A stretch of 64,000 nt of DNA from Nitrosomonas sp. (GCA_019745325.1 JAIETK010000010.1:1-64000), one strand, 5' to 3'; numbered from the stretch's first letter, positions 35,165 through 45,754 are shown. Made by a program: numbers and translations. The notes: a model not told the origin generated them from the letters alone.

Positions 35165-37426
35165 ATGCCAAAGAAAGCGGTCGAGTCGAAAAATAACGAG
35201 GTTGCCAAGAACCAAACAACCAAGAAAGTGAAAAATCCCGAAAATGAAATGATAGAAAAAGAAAAGCCTGAGAAATTAGCGGCAGAATCTGAGAAGAAAA
35301 CAAAGAAAGCGGCGGGCAAGCAGTCGTCCGAAAAAGTGATAAACAGTGATGTTGTTGCAGGAATCGCTGTTTCCGATAGCGCAGAGTCAAGAGAGGGGAG
35401 CGCCTCTCCAGCAGTTGTGTCCGATTTTTTTAATGCGGAATCAAATGACGGTAAAAAAACCAGAGGAAGAACGCCGAAGAAAAATAAAGCGAACGCTGTG
35501 ATTGATCAATTGGACGAGATGGGGGCTGTTTCTGCTATCGAAAGCGGCAATTCGCAACCACAGGATATTGAAGCGCGTCGTATGCGCCTGAAAATACTGA
35601 TTGGTTTGGGCAAGGAGCGCGGTTATCTGACATATGCAGAAATAAATGATCATTTGCCTGATGATATGCTCGATGCTGAACAAATTGAAGGCATCATCAG
35701 CATGATCAATGACATGGGCATATCGGTGCATGACGAAGCGCCCGATGCCGAGACATTGTTGATGTCGGATGCGGCAACGACTGTTGCCGATGAAGATGTT
35801 GCAGAAGAAGCCGAAGCAGCACTTTCCACAGTTGATTCTGAGTTTGGTCGTACAACGGATCCGGTCCGCATGTATATGCGTGAAATGGGTTCGGTTGGCT
35901 TGCTGACCCGTGAAAGCGAGATCGAGATCGCAAAGCGGATCGAAGGCGGGTTGCGGCACATGATTCAAGCGATTTCGGCTTGTCCTCCTATTATTGGAAA
36001 GATTGTCGATCTGGCAACAGAAGTCGAGAAAGATATTATTCGCATCGATGAGGTAGTGGATGGTTTGTTGGATGCGAATGCGCAAGAAATTACTAACGAG
36101 GAATTCTCGGAAGAGTCGCTCGATCAAGAACTGGCGTCAGGTGATCTTGGTGACGAAGATGAAGATGAGGAAGGTGATGGCTCCGCAATTGCCAGTGCTG
36201 ATCTGCTAAAGTTGAAAACAGATGCATTGGAACGTTTTGCAGTCATTCGCGAAATTTATCATGAGATGCAAGTACTGCTTGATAAAGAAGGTTCTTATCA
36301 GCAAGCCTATCTCGACTTACAGGATAAAATTTCTTCCGAACTGATGGGTATCCGTTTTTCAGCAAAAATGGTGGAAAAGCTTTGTGATACGCAGCGCGAG
36401 TTGGTTGGCGATGTGCGAAATTACGAACGCAAAATTATGGATTTGTGCGTATCCAAAGCGAAGATGCCACGAAACCATTTCATCAAAACTTTTCCGGGAA
36501 ATGAAACCAATCTTGACTGGATAGTTCAGGAAATCAATGCCGGGAAACCATATAGCCAATCGCTCGAGCACTATAAACCCGCGATTCTTGAAGAGCAGCA
36601 AAATTTGCTGTCTTTGAGAGATAAAATTGGTATTCCGATCAAGGATCTCAAGGAGATCAACCGTAAAATGTCAACTGGCGAAGCTAAAGCACGCCGGGCT
36701 AAGCGTGAAATGACCGAAGCGAATTTGCGGCTGGTAATTTCGATTGCTAAGAAGTATACCAATCGTGGTTTGCAATTCCTTGATCTTATTCAAGAGGGAA
36801 ATATCGGCTTGATGAAGGCGGTCGATAAATTCGAGTATCGCCGCGGTTACAAATTTTCGACGTATGCGACATGGTGGATACGTCAAGCGATTACCCGCTC
36901 AATCGCCGATCAAGCGCGGACGATCCGGATACCGGTGCACATGATTGAAACCATCAATAAAATGAATCGCATTTCCCGTCAGATTTTGCAGGAGACCGGG
37001 CAAGAACCGGAACCGGCCGTATTGGCGCAAAAAATGGAGATGCCCGAAGAGAAGATCCGTAAAATTCTTAAAATCTCTAAAGAACCGATATCGATGGAAA
37101 CACCGATCGGTGACGATGAGGATTCACACTTGGGTGATTTTATTGAAGATGCTGCAACAATGGCGCCGGCCGATGCTGCGGTATACGCAAGCCTGCGTGG
37201 GGTAACCAAGGATATATTGGATTCACTAACGCCGCGCGAAGCTAAAGTGCTGCGGATGCGTTTTGGTATTGAAATGAATACGGATCATACTTTGGAAGAA
37301 GTTGGTAAGCAGTTTGATGTGACTCGTGAGCGTATTCGCCAGATTGAAGCGAAAGCATTACGCAAACTGCGCCACCCAGCCCGCTCGGAACGGTTGCGCA
37401 GTTTTCTGGATACCGGCAACAATTAA
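35165..37426 (+). CDS. rpoD: RNA polymerase primary sigma factor RpoD (sigma-70)
   Basis: A 753-aa housekeeping sigma factor. The first 130 residues are a Lys/Glu-rich, low-complexity extension (start MPKKAVESK at the ATG 35165; a TTG 18 bases upstream is less likely). Region 1.1 is near 135-200 ([20 protein letters not shown]). RMYMREMG marks region 1.2. An acidic non-conserved insert holds [10 protein letters not shown]. Regions 2.1-2.4 run about 515-590 ([30 protein letters not shown]), and region 4.2 near 710-750 has [18 protein letters not shown]. The protein is some 140 residues longer than E. coli sigma-70 because of the N-terminal extension. Confidence 0.96.
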   Translation: MPKKAVESKNNEVAKNQTTKKVKNPENEMIEKEKPEKLAAESEKKTKKAAGKQSSEKVINSDVVAGIAVSDSAESREGSASPAVVSDFFNAESNDGKKTRGRTPKKNKANAVIDQLDEMGAVSAIESGNSQPQDIEARRMRLKILIGLGKERGYLTYAEINDHLPDDMLDAEQIEGIISMINDMGISVHDEAPDAETLLMSDAATTVADEDVAEEAEAALSTVDSEFGRTTDPVRMYMREMGSVGLLTRESEIEIAKRIEGGLRHMIQAISACPPIIGKIVDLATEVEKDIIRIDEVVDGLLDANAQEITNEEFSEESLDQELASGDLGDEDEDEEGDGSAIASADLLKLKTDALERFAVIREIYHEMQVLLDKEGSYQQAYLDLQDKISSELMGIRFSAKMVEKLCDTQRELVGDVRNYERKIMDLCVSKAKMPRNHFIKTFPGNETNLDWIVQEINAGKPYSQSLEHYKPAILEEQQNLLSLRDKIGIPIKDLKEINRKMSTGEAKARRAKREMTEANLRLVISIAKKYTNRGLQFLDLIQEGNIGLMKAVDKFEYRRGYKFSTYATWWIRQAITRSIADQARTIRIPVHMIETINKMNRISRQILQETGQEPEPAVLAQKMEMPEEKIRKILKISKEPISMETPIGDDEDSHLGDFIEDAATMAPADAAVYASLRGVTKDILDSLTPREAKVLRMRFGIEMNTDHTLEEVGKQFDVTRERIRQIEAKALRKLRHPARSERLRSFLDTGNN

Positions 37427-37437
37427 TTTTTGTCTTG

Positions 37438-37514
<77 letters not shown>

Positions 37515-37557
37515 AAAAAGCACTTATGTTTTTTAACAAAGTGCTTTTTTTATTTTT
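37515..37557 (+). terminator. Rho-independent terminator after tRNA
   Basis: AAAAAGCACTT (37515-37525) pairs with AAGTGCTTTTT (37539-37549), followed by a long T-rich tract. It ends the rpsU-rpoD-tRNA cluster. Repeat copy D starts 14 bp further on. Confidence 0.9.
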
Positions 37558-37570
37558 AGGTAAATGTTTC

Positions 37571-37719
37571 TAGGGAAGCGCTGATTAATTCAACGAATGT
37601 GATGAAGGGCGAGGCGCACGGAACGCAACAACCGAGACATATCAACCCGATAGGCGAGGGAGTGAGTACCGCGCAACGAAGCAATTCGCTCGTGCAGTCA
37701 ATTAATCAGCGCTTCCCTA
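37571..37719 (-). repeat. MITE-like element, copy D
   Basis: The best-preserved copy: 20-bp terminal repeats TAGGGAAGCGCTGATTAATT and AATTAATCAGCGCTTCCCTA are perfect complements, with TA at both ends. The interior is in minus orientation, as in copy B. It lies just beyond the tRNA terminator and upstream of rlmE. Confidence 0.9.
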
Positions 37720-37784
37720 GAACAAGCGCCAATGCTATCGAACAGATTTTTCAGTTTCAACCTCAGATAAAATAGTGTTTCCGG

Positions 37785-38402
37785 ATGAAACGTACCAAAA
37801 CCAGCAAGGCCTGGATGAAAGAGCATGTCAGTGATTTTTTTGTCAAGCAAGCCAGAAAGGATGGCTATCGTTCGCGCGCCGCTTATAAATTATTGGAAAT
37901 TACCGAGCGGGATCATATTCTGAAATCTGGAATGACTGTAGTGGATTTAGGAGCCGCACCAGGTAGCTGGTCACAAGTTGCGAGCCAGAAAGTAGCACCT
38001 AAAGGCAGAGTGATAGCGTTGGATATTCTTGAAATGCTGCCGCTACCCGGAGTGGAATTTATTCAAGGCGATTTTATGGAAGAAATTGCGTTGAGTGAAT
38101 TGAGGGAACAACTCAAGGGGCATCAGCCAGACTTGGTTATTTCGGATATGGCGCCAAATATGAGTGGTATTGCTGTTAGCGATCAGGCGAGAAGTATGTA
38201 TCTGGCAGAATTGGCTTTTGCTTTTGCGATGGAACAACTGAACTATAGCGGAAATTTCTTAGTCAAAGTTTTTCAGGGAAGGGATTTTGATCAATTTCTT
38301 CGTGATATGCGAGCTGGGTTTAAAAATGTAGCGATACGAAAACCGAAAGCTTCTCGTGATCGGAGCAATGAATTGTATTTGCTTGGTTTAGGGAAAAAGT
38401 AA
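37785..38402 (+). CDS. rlmE: 23S rRNA (uridine-2552 2'-O)-methyltransferase RlmE
   Basis: A 205-aa SAM-dependent FtsJ/RrmJ methyltransferase. The SAM site is [15 protein letters not shown]; the catalytic K-D-K-E tetrad can be read as Lys near RAAYKLLEI, Asp in [10 protein letters not shown], Lys in FLVKVFQG and Glu in NELYLLG. It methylates U2552 in the A-loop late in 50S assembly. It stands 183 bp ahead of ftsH, the usual partner. Confidence 0.94.
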   Translation: MKRTKTSKAWMKEHVSDFFVKQARKDGYRSRAAYKLLEITERDHILKSGMTVVDLGAAPGSWSQVASQKVAPKGRVIALDILEMLPLPGVEFIQGDFMEEIALSELREQLKGHQPDLVISDMAPNMSGIAVSDQARSMYLAELAFAFAMEQLNYSGNFLVKVFQGRDFDQFLRDMRAGFKNVAIRKPKASRDRSNELYLLGLGKK

Positions 38403-38584
38403 ATAAAAGTGACTGCTAACAAAAAATGAGTAGATATCCCCAGAGATAACAGCAACAATAAGTAGTAGTATTATTGCGTGGTAGTGGATCCGTCAGATTT
38501 AATAAGTTTGCTGTTATATTATTTTGAATAGAGTTAGAATGACCAATCAATGATTTTTAGGTGCAAAACCAAGAAGGAGCTATC

Positions 38585-40507
38585 TTGAATAATCTAATTA
38601 AAAATATGGCCATTTGGCTGGTAATTGCACTTGTGTTGATGACTGTATTTAATCAATTCAGCGTTCGTCAACCGGCACAAGTGCCAATGGAATATTCTCA
38701 GTTCATTTCGGAACTGAATCAAGGAAGAATCGCAAAAGTTGTCATTGAAGGCCGTACTTTGAGAGGTACGAAGTCGGATGGCAGGCGTTTTACAACTTAT
38801 GCACCTTCCGATCCCTGGATGGTAAGCGATTTACTGAAAGCGGGTGTAATTGTTGAAGCCAAGCCCGAAGAAGAGCCTTCCATGTTGATGAGCATTTTTA
38901 TTTCATGGTTCCCGATGTTGCTATTAATTGCTGTATGGATCTTTTTCATGCGGCAAATGCAAGGTGGCGGTCGAAATGGTGGTGCTTTTTCATTTGGAAA
39001 AAGCAAGGCTCGTATGCTCGATAAGTCGGCAAATACCATTACTTTTAATGATGTGGCCGGATGCGAAGAGGCCAAGGAAGAAGTGGCTGAGCTTGTAGAA
39101 TTTTTGCGCGATCCCACCAAATTCCAGAAACTCGGGGGACGTATTCCCCGTGGCGTATTGATGGTAGGTAGTCCCGGTACAGGTAAGACATTGCTTGCGC
39201 GAGCGATTGCGGGCGAAGCGGGGGTACCGTTTTTCAGTATCTCAGGTTCTGATTTTGTTGAAATGTTCGTTGGTGTCGGTGCATCGCGTGTGCGTGATAT
39301 GTTCGAGCAAGCGAAAAAGCATGCACCTTGCATCATTTTCATTGACGAGATTGATGCAGTCGGCCGTCAGCGGGGCGCCGGTTTGGGTGGTGGCAATGAC
39401 GAACGAGAACAAACGCTCAACCAACTGCTGGTGGAAATGGATGGTTTCGAAGGCGCTATGGGGGTTATAGTGATTGCGGCAACCAACCGCCCAGATGTAT
39501 TGGATCCGGCATTGTTGCGCCCTGGCCGCTTTGACCGGCAAGTGACAGTTCCACTTCCTGATATCCGAGGCCGTGAGCAAATTTTACAAGTTCATATGCG
39601 CAAAGTGCCTCTCGCACCGGATGTGAAAGCGGAAATCTTGGCGCGCGGCACACCCGGTATGTCTGGTGCGGATCTGGCCAATCTGGTCAATGAAGCAGCA
39701 CTGTTTGCTGCAAGGAGTAACAAGCGTTTGGTCGATATGGAAGATTTCGAGCGCGCTAAAGATAAAATTTTCCTTGGGGCCGAACGCCGTTCAGCAGTTA
39801 TGCCTGAACATGAACGTAGGAATACTGCTTATCATGAATCCGGGCATGCGGTTGTCGGTTATTTGCTGCCTAAAAACGATCCGGTGCATAAAGTTACCAT
39901 TATTCCTCGTGGCCGTGCTTTGGGAATTACGTTTACTCTTCCGAAGGAAGATCGCTTCGGGATGGAACGTGAACAAATTTTACAAATGATCTCGATGATG
40001 CTTGCCGGCCGTATCGCCGAAGAAGTATTCATGAATCAGATGACTACCGGCGCGTCGAATGACTTTGAGCGCGCAACCGATATGGCCCGGCAAATGGTTA
40101 CTCGATGGGGAATGTCGGATACGCTGGGTCCGATGGTTTATGGTGAGAATGAAGGCGAAGTTTTCTTGGGCCGTTCAGTTACGACGCACAAGAATGTCAG
40201 TGAATCAACGATGCAGAAAGTTGATGCGGAAGTTCGTCGCATCATTGATGAGCAATATGCATTGGCACGAAAACTGATCGAGGAAAATAAAGAAAAAATT
40301 GAAGCAATGGCCAAGGCCCTGTTGGAATGGGAAACCATCGACAGTGATCAAATCAAGGATATTATGGACGGACGTGCTCCGCGTCCGCCGAAGCCTCCTC
40401 AATCGATGTCTTCAACAACAGATGATGAATCTTCACCGGTGGAATCTGAAGAACAACAAAGTAGCGAGCCGACAGCACCGCATGAAGTTGCTAAAGAAAC
40501 TGATTAG
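38585..40507 (+). CDS. ftsH: ATP-dependent zinc metalloprotease FtsH
   Basis: A 640-aa membrane-bound AAA+ protease. Two transmembrane helices (about 8-24 and 105-124) flank a small periplasmic domain. The AAA module has Walker [10 protein letters not shown] near 195-203, Walker [12 protein letters not shown] and the arginine-finger segment RPGRFDRQ. The protease zinc motif is HESGH near 420. It degrades membrane proteins and regulators such as LpxC and sigma-32. The start is a TTG at 38585, because AAGGAG lies five bases before it; a GTG eight codons upstream would bury that ribosome site. Confidence 0.95.
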   Translation: MNNLIKNMAIWLVIALVLMTVFNQFSVRQPAQVPMEYSQFISELNQGRIAKVVIEGRTLRGTKSDGRRFTTYAPSDPWMVSDLLKAGVIVEAKPEEEPSMLMSIFISWFPMLLLIAVWIFFMRQMQGGGRNGGAFSFGKSKARMLDKSANTITFNDVAGCEEAKEEVAELVEFLRDPTKFQKLGGRIPRGVLMVGSPGTGKTLLARAIAGEAGVPFFSISGSDFVEMFVGVGASRVRDMFEQAKKHAPCIIFIDEIDAVGRQRGAGLGGGNDEREQTLNQLLVEMDGFEGAMGVIVIAATNRPDVLDPALLRPGRFDRQVTVPLPDIRGREQILQVHMRKVPLAPDVKAEILARGTPGMSGADLANLVNEAALFAARSNKRLVDMEDFERAKDKIFLGAERRSAVMPEHERRNTAYHESGHAVVGYLLPKNDPVHKVTIIPRGRALGITFTLPKEDRFGMEREQILQMISMMLAGRIAEEVFMNQMTTGASNDFERATDMARQMVTRWGMSDTLGPMVYGENEGEVFLGRSVTTHKNVSESTMQKVDAEVRRIIDEQYALARKLIEENKEKIEAMAKALLEWETIDSDQIKDIMDGRAPRPPKPPQSMSSTTDDESSPVESEEQQSSEPTAPHEVAKETD

Positions 40508-40528
40508 CTGTTGATAGCTTGATTGGCG

Positions 40529-40563
40529 CGGGATACGACTGTAACATCGTATCCCGTTTTTAT
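40529..40563 (+). terminator. Rho-independent terminator after ftsH
   Basis: CGGGATACGA (40529-40538) and TCGTATCCCG (40547-40556) form a perfect 10-bp stem with an 8-base loop, then TTTTTATTTT. It separates ftsH from folP and argues against any folP start upstream of it. Confidence 0.92.
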
Positions 40564-40582
40564 TTTCTTGCTCTGTATTCTC

Positions 40583-41422
40583 GTGACGTCTTTGCTTGAT
40601 CAGCTAAACGCAATAGACCATCCATTGGTGATGGGGATTGTCAACATAACACCCGATTCTTTTTCGGATGGCGGGTTATTTCTTTCTGAGCAGCAAGCCA
40701 TAGCTCATGCCAACCGCTTGATATCAGAAGGTGCGGATATTCTTGATATTGGCGGTGAATCGACCCGCCCAGGAAGTCAACAAGTTGATATTGATGAAGA
40801 ACTGAAGCGCATAATGCCTGTATTAGAAGCACTTGTTCATACCGGTGTTCCAATTTCAGTCGATACTTCGAAACCCGAAGTGATGAAACGTGCAATCGCA
40901 GCGGGTGCTCAGATGATTAACGACGTGCATGCACTTCGCAACCCGCATGCACTGGAAGAAGTGGCTGCGAATGCGCATGTGAAGATTTGTCTGATGCACA
41001 TGCAGGGTATGCCGCAAAATATGCAAGCTAACCCGCAATATACTGATATTGTGACTGAAGTGAAAAATTTTTTGCAGCAGCGTATCCAGATTGCAGAGGC
41101 CTGGGGTATTTCGAAAGATCGTCTGGTTATCGATCCTGGATTTGGTTTTGGCAAGACGCTGCAACATAATCTGACGCTATTGAATCGGCTGGATAAATTT
41201 ACAGAGCTGGATGTTCCCGTTTTAGCGGGTTTATCGCGTAAATCCATGTTGGGTGCGATTACCGGTAATACAGTGCACCAGAGACTCCATGAAAGTGTTG
41301 CTGCAGCCTTGCTTGCGGTAATTAAGGGTGCTCGAATTGTACGCGTGCATGATGTTAAAGCAAGCAAAGACGCGCTTGCTGTCTATCATGCGATGATTCA
41401 GCAAAATGATGTAAGCCAATAG
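40583..41422 (+). CDS. folP: Dihydropteroate synthase
   Basis: A TIM-barrel enzyme of about 279 aa joining p-aminobenzoate to the pterin pyrophosphate in folate synthesis; the target of sulfonamides. Signatures are LVMGIVNITPDSFSDGG near the N-terminus, GADILDIGGESTRPG, and the pterin-binding DPGFGFGKT, then AGLSRKSMLG. A GTG at 40583 is chosen as start: a longer frame begins inside the ftsH terminator at 40523, which is implausible. No strong ribosome site is visible. Followed closely by glmM. Confidence 0.92.
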   Translation: MTSLLDQLNAIDHPLVMGIVNITPDSFSDGGLFLSEQQAIAHANRLISEGADILDIGGESTRPGSQQVDIDEELKRIMPVLEALVHTGVPISVDTSKPEVMKRAIAAGAQMINDVHALRNPHALEEVAANAHVKICLMHMQGMPQNMQANPQYTDIVTEVKNFLQQRIQIAEAWGISKDRLVIDPGFGFGKTLQHNLTLLNRLDKFTELDVPVLAGLSRKSMLGAITGNTVHQRLHESVAAALLAVIKGARIVRVHDVKASKDALAVYHAMIQQNDVSQ

Positions 41423-41463
41423 CACCCCGCTGCTTAACACGCAACTAGCGAATACTCATCAAA

Positions 41464-42825
41464 TTGACTAAGAAATATTTTGGAACCGACGGTATACGAG
41501 GACGAGTAGGTAAATTTCCCATTACCCCTGATTTTATTTTGCATCTAGGCTATTCAGCCGGAAAAGTTTTAGCGGCAGCAGACTGGCATTTAATGGAGGG
41601 GAAACGCCCAACAGTACTGATCGGGAAAGATACGAGAGTCTCCGGCTACATGCTCGAATCCGCTCTGGAAGCGGGATTATGTGCTGCGGGAGTGGATGTC
41701 ATTTTATCGGGTCCAATGCCGACCCCGGCTATTGCTTACTTGATTCGAGCGCTACGGTTGCAGGCGGGTATCGTCATCTCGGCTTCACATAATTTATTTG
41801 AAGATAATGGCGTGAAATTTTTCTCGGCATCCGGCAGCAAGCTTCCGGATGAAATGGAACACAAAATAGAGGCCGAGCTAAATTCACCGATTGAAACCAA
41901 GCCTTCCATTCAACTGGGAAAAGTACAACGAATCGATGATGCTGCCGGGCGCTATATTGAATTTTGCAAGAGCACTTTTCCTTATCATTTGGATCTGCGC
42001 GGACTGCGTATCGTCGTTGATTGCGCGCACGGAGCCGCGTATCACATTGCCGGACATGTCATGCACGAGCTGGGTGCCGATGTCGTCACAATCGGTGTGC
42101 AACCCAATGGTCTGAATATTAACCTCGAATGCGGCGCTACACATTGCGCAACCTTGCAGAAAGCTGTCAAGCAGCACCGTGCGGATCTTGGCATCGCACT
42201 GGATGGTGATGGCGACCGTGTCATGATGGTGGATAAGTTCGGCAAACTCTACGATGGCGATCAATTAACTTATATTATCGCCAAGCATCGCATGCGGAAG
42301 AACGTACTCGGCGGAGGGGTTGTAGGGACATTGATGACCAACTTGGCCATTGAGAATCAATTTAAAAAATTGCGCATACCGTTTCTAAGGGCGAATGTGG
42401 GTGATCGATACGTTCACGAATTGCTGCAAGAAAATAAATGGCAGCTTGGCGGAGAAAGTTCGGGGCATATTATTTGCATGGATAAGCATACGACCGGAGA
42501 CGGTATTATCTCGGCGTTACAAGTGCTTTATGCGCTTCGCGATACCCGCAAGACGCTGGCTGAATTTATGCGCGGCGTGGCTTTATTCCCGCAGCGTCTG
42601 GTTAATGTAAAAGTTTCCAAGTCTTTCAACCTCAAAGCCAATAAAGCGGTTGATGCCGTGAAAAAAGAAGCGGAAACCGATCTCGGCGATGAAGGGCGTT
42701 TGTTGATTCGCGCTTCGGGAACGGAGCCGCTCATTCGTGTGATGGTAGAAGGAAAATCCAAGCAAAAAGTCAATTACTGGTCGGAACGGATTGCTGGAGT
42801 CATTCAAACGGCCTGTAACAGCTGA
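41464..42825 (+). CDS. glmM: Phosphoglucosamine mutase
   Basis: A 453-aa alpha-D-phosphohexomutase converting glucosamine-6-phosphate to glucosamine-1-phosphate for UDP-GlcNAc, and so for peptidoglycan and LPS. KYFGTDGIRGRVG opens the protein, the phosphorylated Ser is in VISASHNLFEDNG, metal-binding DGDGDR is in domain 2, and GESSGHI and the C-terminal RASGTEPLIRVM bind sugar and phosphate. The start is TTG (41464), since the family N-terminus aligns there and no ATG is available. Part of the folP-glmM pair. Confidence 0.94.
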   Translation: MTKKYFGTDGIRGRVGKFPITPDFILHLGYSAGKVLAAADWHLMEGKRPTVLIGKDTRVSGYMLESALEAGLCAAGVDVILSGPMPTPAIAYLIRALRLQAGIVISASHNLFEDNGVKFFSASGSKLPDEMEHKIEAELNSPIETKPSIQLGKVQRIDDAAGRYIEFCKSTFPYHLDLRGLRIVVDCAHGAAYHIAGHVMHELGADVVTIGVQPNGLNINLECGATHCATLQKAVKQHRADLGIALDGDGDRVMMVDKFGKLYDGDQLTYIIAKHRMRKNVLGGGVVGTLMTNLAIENQFKKLRIPFLRANVGDRYVHELLQENKWQLGGESSGHIICMDKHTTGDGIISALQVLYALRDTRKTLAEFMRGVALFPQRLVNVKVSKSFNLKANKAVDAVKKEAETDLGDEGRLLIRASGTEPLIRVMVEGKSKQKVNYWSERIAGVIQTACNS

Positions 42826-42918
42826 GTATTATCCGAAAATAACGGCTTCGGGACTTCATGCGGGTTACAAGTCTCTTGTTAAATTCTCGGGCGTTCAATT
42901 TTTTTACAAAACCATAGA

Positions 42919-42952
42919 CTGTCATAATACTGTAACAATTTTGAAATACGAT
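42919..42952 (+). promoter_or_regulatory. Pho box and -10 of pstS
   Basis: CTGTCAT (42919-42925), a 4-base spacer AATA, then CTGTAAC (42930-42936) form two direct 7-mers at an 11-bp period, matching the PhoB site (CTGTCAT-N4-CTGTCAT) with one half exact. Ten bases later lies TACGAT (42947-42952), a fair -10. This is the classic layout in which PhoB replaces the -35. It predicts induction of pstS by phosphate starvation. Confidence 0.75.
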
Positions 42953-43005
42953 ACTGCATCGTCTTTTTTGCGGGTTGTTCAATTTTTTATATGGAGCGCG
43001 GAATA

Positions 43006-44004
43006 ATGATTAATGTGTTGAGTCTTAGGGGTCTTTTCGCGGTCGTGCTGCTAGTGGCGGCTACTTATGCGACCAAGATCAATGCTACACCGATTGTGAA
43101 AATTGATGGTTCAAGTACCGTTTTCCCGATAACGGAAGCTGTCGCTGAAGATTTTCAAATCGCCAAGCGAGGTTCGGTTCGAGTCACTGTTGGTATTTCG
43201 GGAACGGGCGGCGGTTTCAAGAAATTTTGCCGCAACGAAATCGATATTGTGAATGCTTCCCGTCCGATCACGGAACTTGAAATGGAAGCCTGTAAACAGG
43301 AAGGCGTGCAATTCATCGAAATGCCGATTGCTTTCGATGCCTTAACCGTCGTTGTAAATCCTCAGAATACTTGGAGTAAAACCGTTACTGTCGAAGAGTT
43401 GAAAAAAATCTGGGAACCCGCTGCACAGGGAAAAGTGACCAACTGGAATCAAATTAACCCGGCCTGGCCTGACAAAAGAATCAAGCTTTATGGACCAGGC
43501 GCGGATTCCGGAACCTTTGAATACTTTACTGAAGCCATAGTCGGGAAAGCCAAGTCAAGCCGAGGCGACTATACCGCTTCAGAAGATGATAATGTGCTGG
43601 TACAGGGCGTTGCAAGTGACATTTATGCACTCGGCTTTTTTGGATTTGCCTACTATATTGAAAATCGAAATAAGATTACCGCAGTTGCGATCGATAGCGG
43701 CGATGGCGGCGTGATTCCTTCTTCTGAGACAGTTGAAAATAACAGCTATAAACCATTATCGCGCCCCATATTTATCTACATCAACGCGAAATCGGCTGAT
43801 AAACCGGAAGTCAATGAATTCGTGAATTTTTATATGAAAAATGCGACGGAATTGGTGACGGAAGTGAAATATTTTCCGCTTTCTAAAGAAGTGTACAACC
43901 TCAATATCGAGCATTTGAACAAGAAGAAACTGGGAACCGTGTTCAAAGGAACCGGAATCAATATACGATTGGAAGACATCCTGAAATTGGAATCCAGCTT
44001 ATAA
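43006..44004 (+). CDS. pstS: PstS-family phosphate-binding protein
   Basis: A periplasmic substrate-binding protein of 332 aa with a signal peptide (cleavage near KINATP, about residue 24). KIDGSSTVFPITEAVAEDF and GISGTGGGFKKFC provide the phosphate-binding Ser, Thr and Gly residues, and GPGADSGTFEYF the second lobe, all standard for PstS. The start is ATG 43006, five codons inside a longer frame. No pstC, pstA, pstB or phoU is adjacent; a hairpin terminator follows, so it is an orphan relying on a transporter elsewhere or acting as a scavenging receptor. A Pho box lies upstream. Confidence 0.9.
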   Translation: MINVLSLRGLFAVVLLVAATYATKINATPIVKIDGSSTVFPITEAVAEDFQIAKRGSVRVTVGISGTGGGFKKFCRNEIDIVNASRPITELEMEACKQEGVQFIEMPIAFDALTVVVNPQNTWSKTVTVEELKKIWEPAAQGKVTNWNQINPAWPDKRIKLYGPGADSGTFEYFTEAIVGKAKSSRGDYTASEDDNVLVQGVASDIYALGFFGFAYYIENRNKITAVAIDSGDGGVIPSSETVENNSYKPLSRPIFIYINAKSADKPEVNEFVNFYMKNATELVTEVKYFPLSKEVYNLNIEHLNKKKLGTVFKGTGINIRLEDILKLESSL

Positions 44005-44067
44005 AGTATTTGTAATCAGTCTTATAGCATTCGTTTCTCATTGTATGTAAAGAATTAGAAACATCCG

Positions 44068-44130
44068 AGGGAAGCGCTGATCGACTCAAAAGCCGCTAAT
44101 GGCTTAGAATTGATCAGTACTTCCCTTTTT
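44068..44130 (+). terminator. Terminator hairpin sharing the ends of the repeat family
   Basis: GGGAAGCGCTGATC (44069-44082) pairs with GATCAGTACTTCCC (44112-44125) with two mismatches, and TTTTT follows. The arms equal the terminal repeats of the MITE-like elements. The 29-base interior contains a smaller hairpin AGCC/GGCT and none of the family interior. It is either an internally deleted element now serving as the pstS terminator, or a convergent sequence. Confidence 0.6.
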
Positions 44131-44160
44131 CATTTTAAGAATGGATATGCTGCGATAGCC

Positions 44161-45597
44161 ATGGAATTCCTGCCAATTTTTTATAGCATCAAAAACAAAC
44201 CCTGTCTGGTTGTCGGTGGCGGCGAAGTTGCCGCGCGCAAGGTGGCGTTGTTATTAGAAGCGGGGGCGCGGGTGTCGGTGGTTGCTCCGCAAATCAATAG
44301 CACATTGGCCGAGCTTGCTGCACAAGGAGTTATTGCCCACTGGGCGGAACCTTTTCAATCCAGGCATCTGCACGGACAGGTATTAGTCATTGCCGCTACC
44401 GATGATCAATCGGTGAACCGGAAGGTATCAGAAGATTCCCAGCAACTTCGTATTCCGGTCAACGTCGTGGATAACCCGGATCTGTGCACTTTTATCATGC
44501 CGTCCATTGTTGACCGTTCGCCGCTGTTGATTGCCATCTCCAGTGGAGGGCAATCGCCGGTATTGGCAAGACTATTGCGTGCGCAGCTCGAATCGATCAT
44601 ACCGGTTGCGTACGGGCGGCTTGCCGCAATGGCGGGGAGATTCCGTGCGTATGTCAGGCAACAGATTGCGCATCCGGATAAGCGTCGCCAGTTCTGGGAA
44701 AATACTTTGCAAGGGCGGTTGACAGAATTGGTGTTGGCTGGGAAGGATAAAATGGCAGAGGAATATTTGCTGCAATCCCTAAAACAGGAAAAAGATCATT
44801 TTCCGCAAGGCGAGGTCTATCTGGTGGGTGCAGGACCGGGTAATCCTGATTTGCTGACGTTTCGTGCCATGCGCTTGATGCAGCAGGCCGATGTTGTGAT
44901 TTACGACCGGCTGGTTTCACCGGAGATCCTCAATATGGTCCGTCGCGATGCAGCGCGTATTTATGCAGGTAAGGAGCGGAATCGGCATACGCTCCAGCAG
45001 GAATCGATTAATCAACTGCTGGTTCGCTTGGCTCAGGAAGGTAAACGGGTATTGCGTCTGAAAGGCGGCGATCCATTTATTTTCGGTCGTGGTGGGGAAG
45101 AGATTGAAACCTTGGCGTCACATCATATTCCCTTTCAAGTGGTGCCTGGAATTACTGCCGCTTCCGGCGTTGCGGCGTATGCCGGTATACCGCTCACACA
45201 CCGGGATTATGCGCAATCGTGCATTTTTGTTACCGGTCATCTTAAAGACGGCACAATCGACTTGGATTGGCCGCAGCTTGCGCGACTGAATCAAACCGTC
45301 GTGATTTATATGGGATTACTGGGGCTATCAGTTCTTTGCAAACAACTGATAATGCACGGTTTGCCTGATTCCACGCCTGCCGCGATTATTCAGCAAGGCA
45401 CCACGCAGAAACAAAAAATTGTCATTGGCACACTGCGAACATTACCGGTACAGACCGAGATCGAACATTTGACGCCGCCGACACTAATCATTGTCGGAGA
45501 AGTGGTAAAATTACATCAGAATCTGGCGTGGTTTGAACCGGCGCAGCAAGTTCCCGCAGCCCGGATCATTGCGACGAACCCCGGACCGGACACCTAA
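44161..45597 (+). CDS. cysG: Siroheme synthase CysG (bifunctional)
   Basis: A 478-aa fusion enzyme. The N-terminal half (1-210) is the precorrin-2 dehydrogenase/ferrochelatase with NAD motif CLVVGGGEVAARKV. The C-terminal half (from about 218) is the SAM-dependent uroporphyrinogen III methyltransferase with VYLVGAGPGNPDLLT, LRLKGGDPFIFGRGGEE and VVPGITAASGVAAY. Together they make siroheme for sulfite and nitrite reductases. The ATG at 44161 is chosen because the family begins MEFLPIFY; an upstream frame start would cross the preceding hairpin. Confidence 0.94.
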   Translation: MEFLPIFYSIKNKPCLVVGGGEVAARKVALLLEAGARVSVVAPQINSTLAELAAQGVIAHWAEPFQSRHLHGQVLVIAATDDQSVNRKVSEDSQQLRIPVNVVDNPDLCTFIMPSIVDRSPLLIAISSGGQSPVLARLLRAQLESIIPVAYGRLAAMAGRFRAYVRQQIAHPDKRRQFWENTLQGRLTELVLAGKDKMAEEYLLQSLKQEKDHFPQGEVYLVGAGPGNPDLLTFRAMRLMQQADVVIYDRLVSPEILNMVRRDAARIYAGKERNRHTLQQESINQLLVRLAQEGKRVLRLKGGDPFIFGRGGEEIETLASHHIPFQVVPGITAASGVAAYAGIPLTHRDYAQSCIFVTGHLKDGTIDLDWPQLARLNQTVVIYMGLLGLSVLCKQLIMHGLPDSTPAAIIQQGTTQKQKIVIGTLRTLPVQTEIEHLTPPTLIIVGEVVKLHQNLAWFEPAQQVPAARIIATNPGPDT

Positions 45598-45754
45598 AGA
45601 AGCTCTGAAGAAAGTGAACGACGACCGGACAAGGTCAAATCAAGTGAAGAAGCGCGGTTTACAAGTGGTAAACGAGCATTTTGAACCTGATTTCAACGCG
45701 GCATGACTAAATGGAGTCGTTTTTCAGAGATTTCCTAACGAATTGAAAGAATTT

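Noticed and set aside
40523..40582. Extended N-terminus for dihydropteroate synthase
   Set aside because: It would start inside the ftsH terminator and add residues absent from the family.
45598..45754. Possible repeat or small gene between cysG and yhbY
   Set aside because: A short near-palindrome (GTTTAC around GTGGTAAAC) is visible, but no second copy, coding pattern or terminator could be supported.
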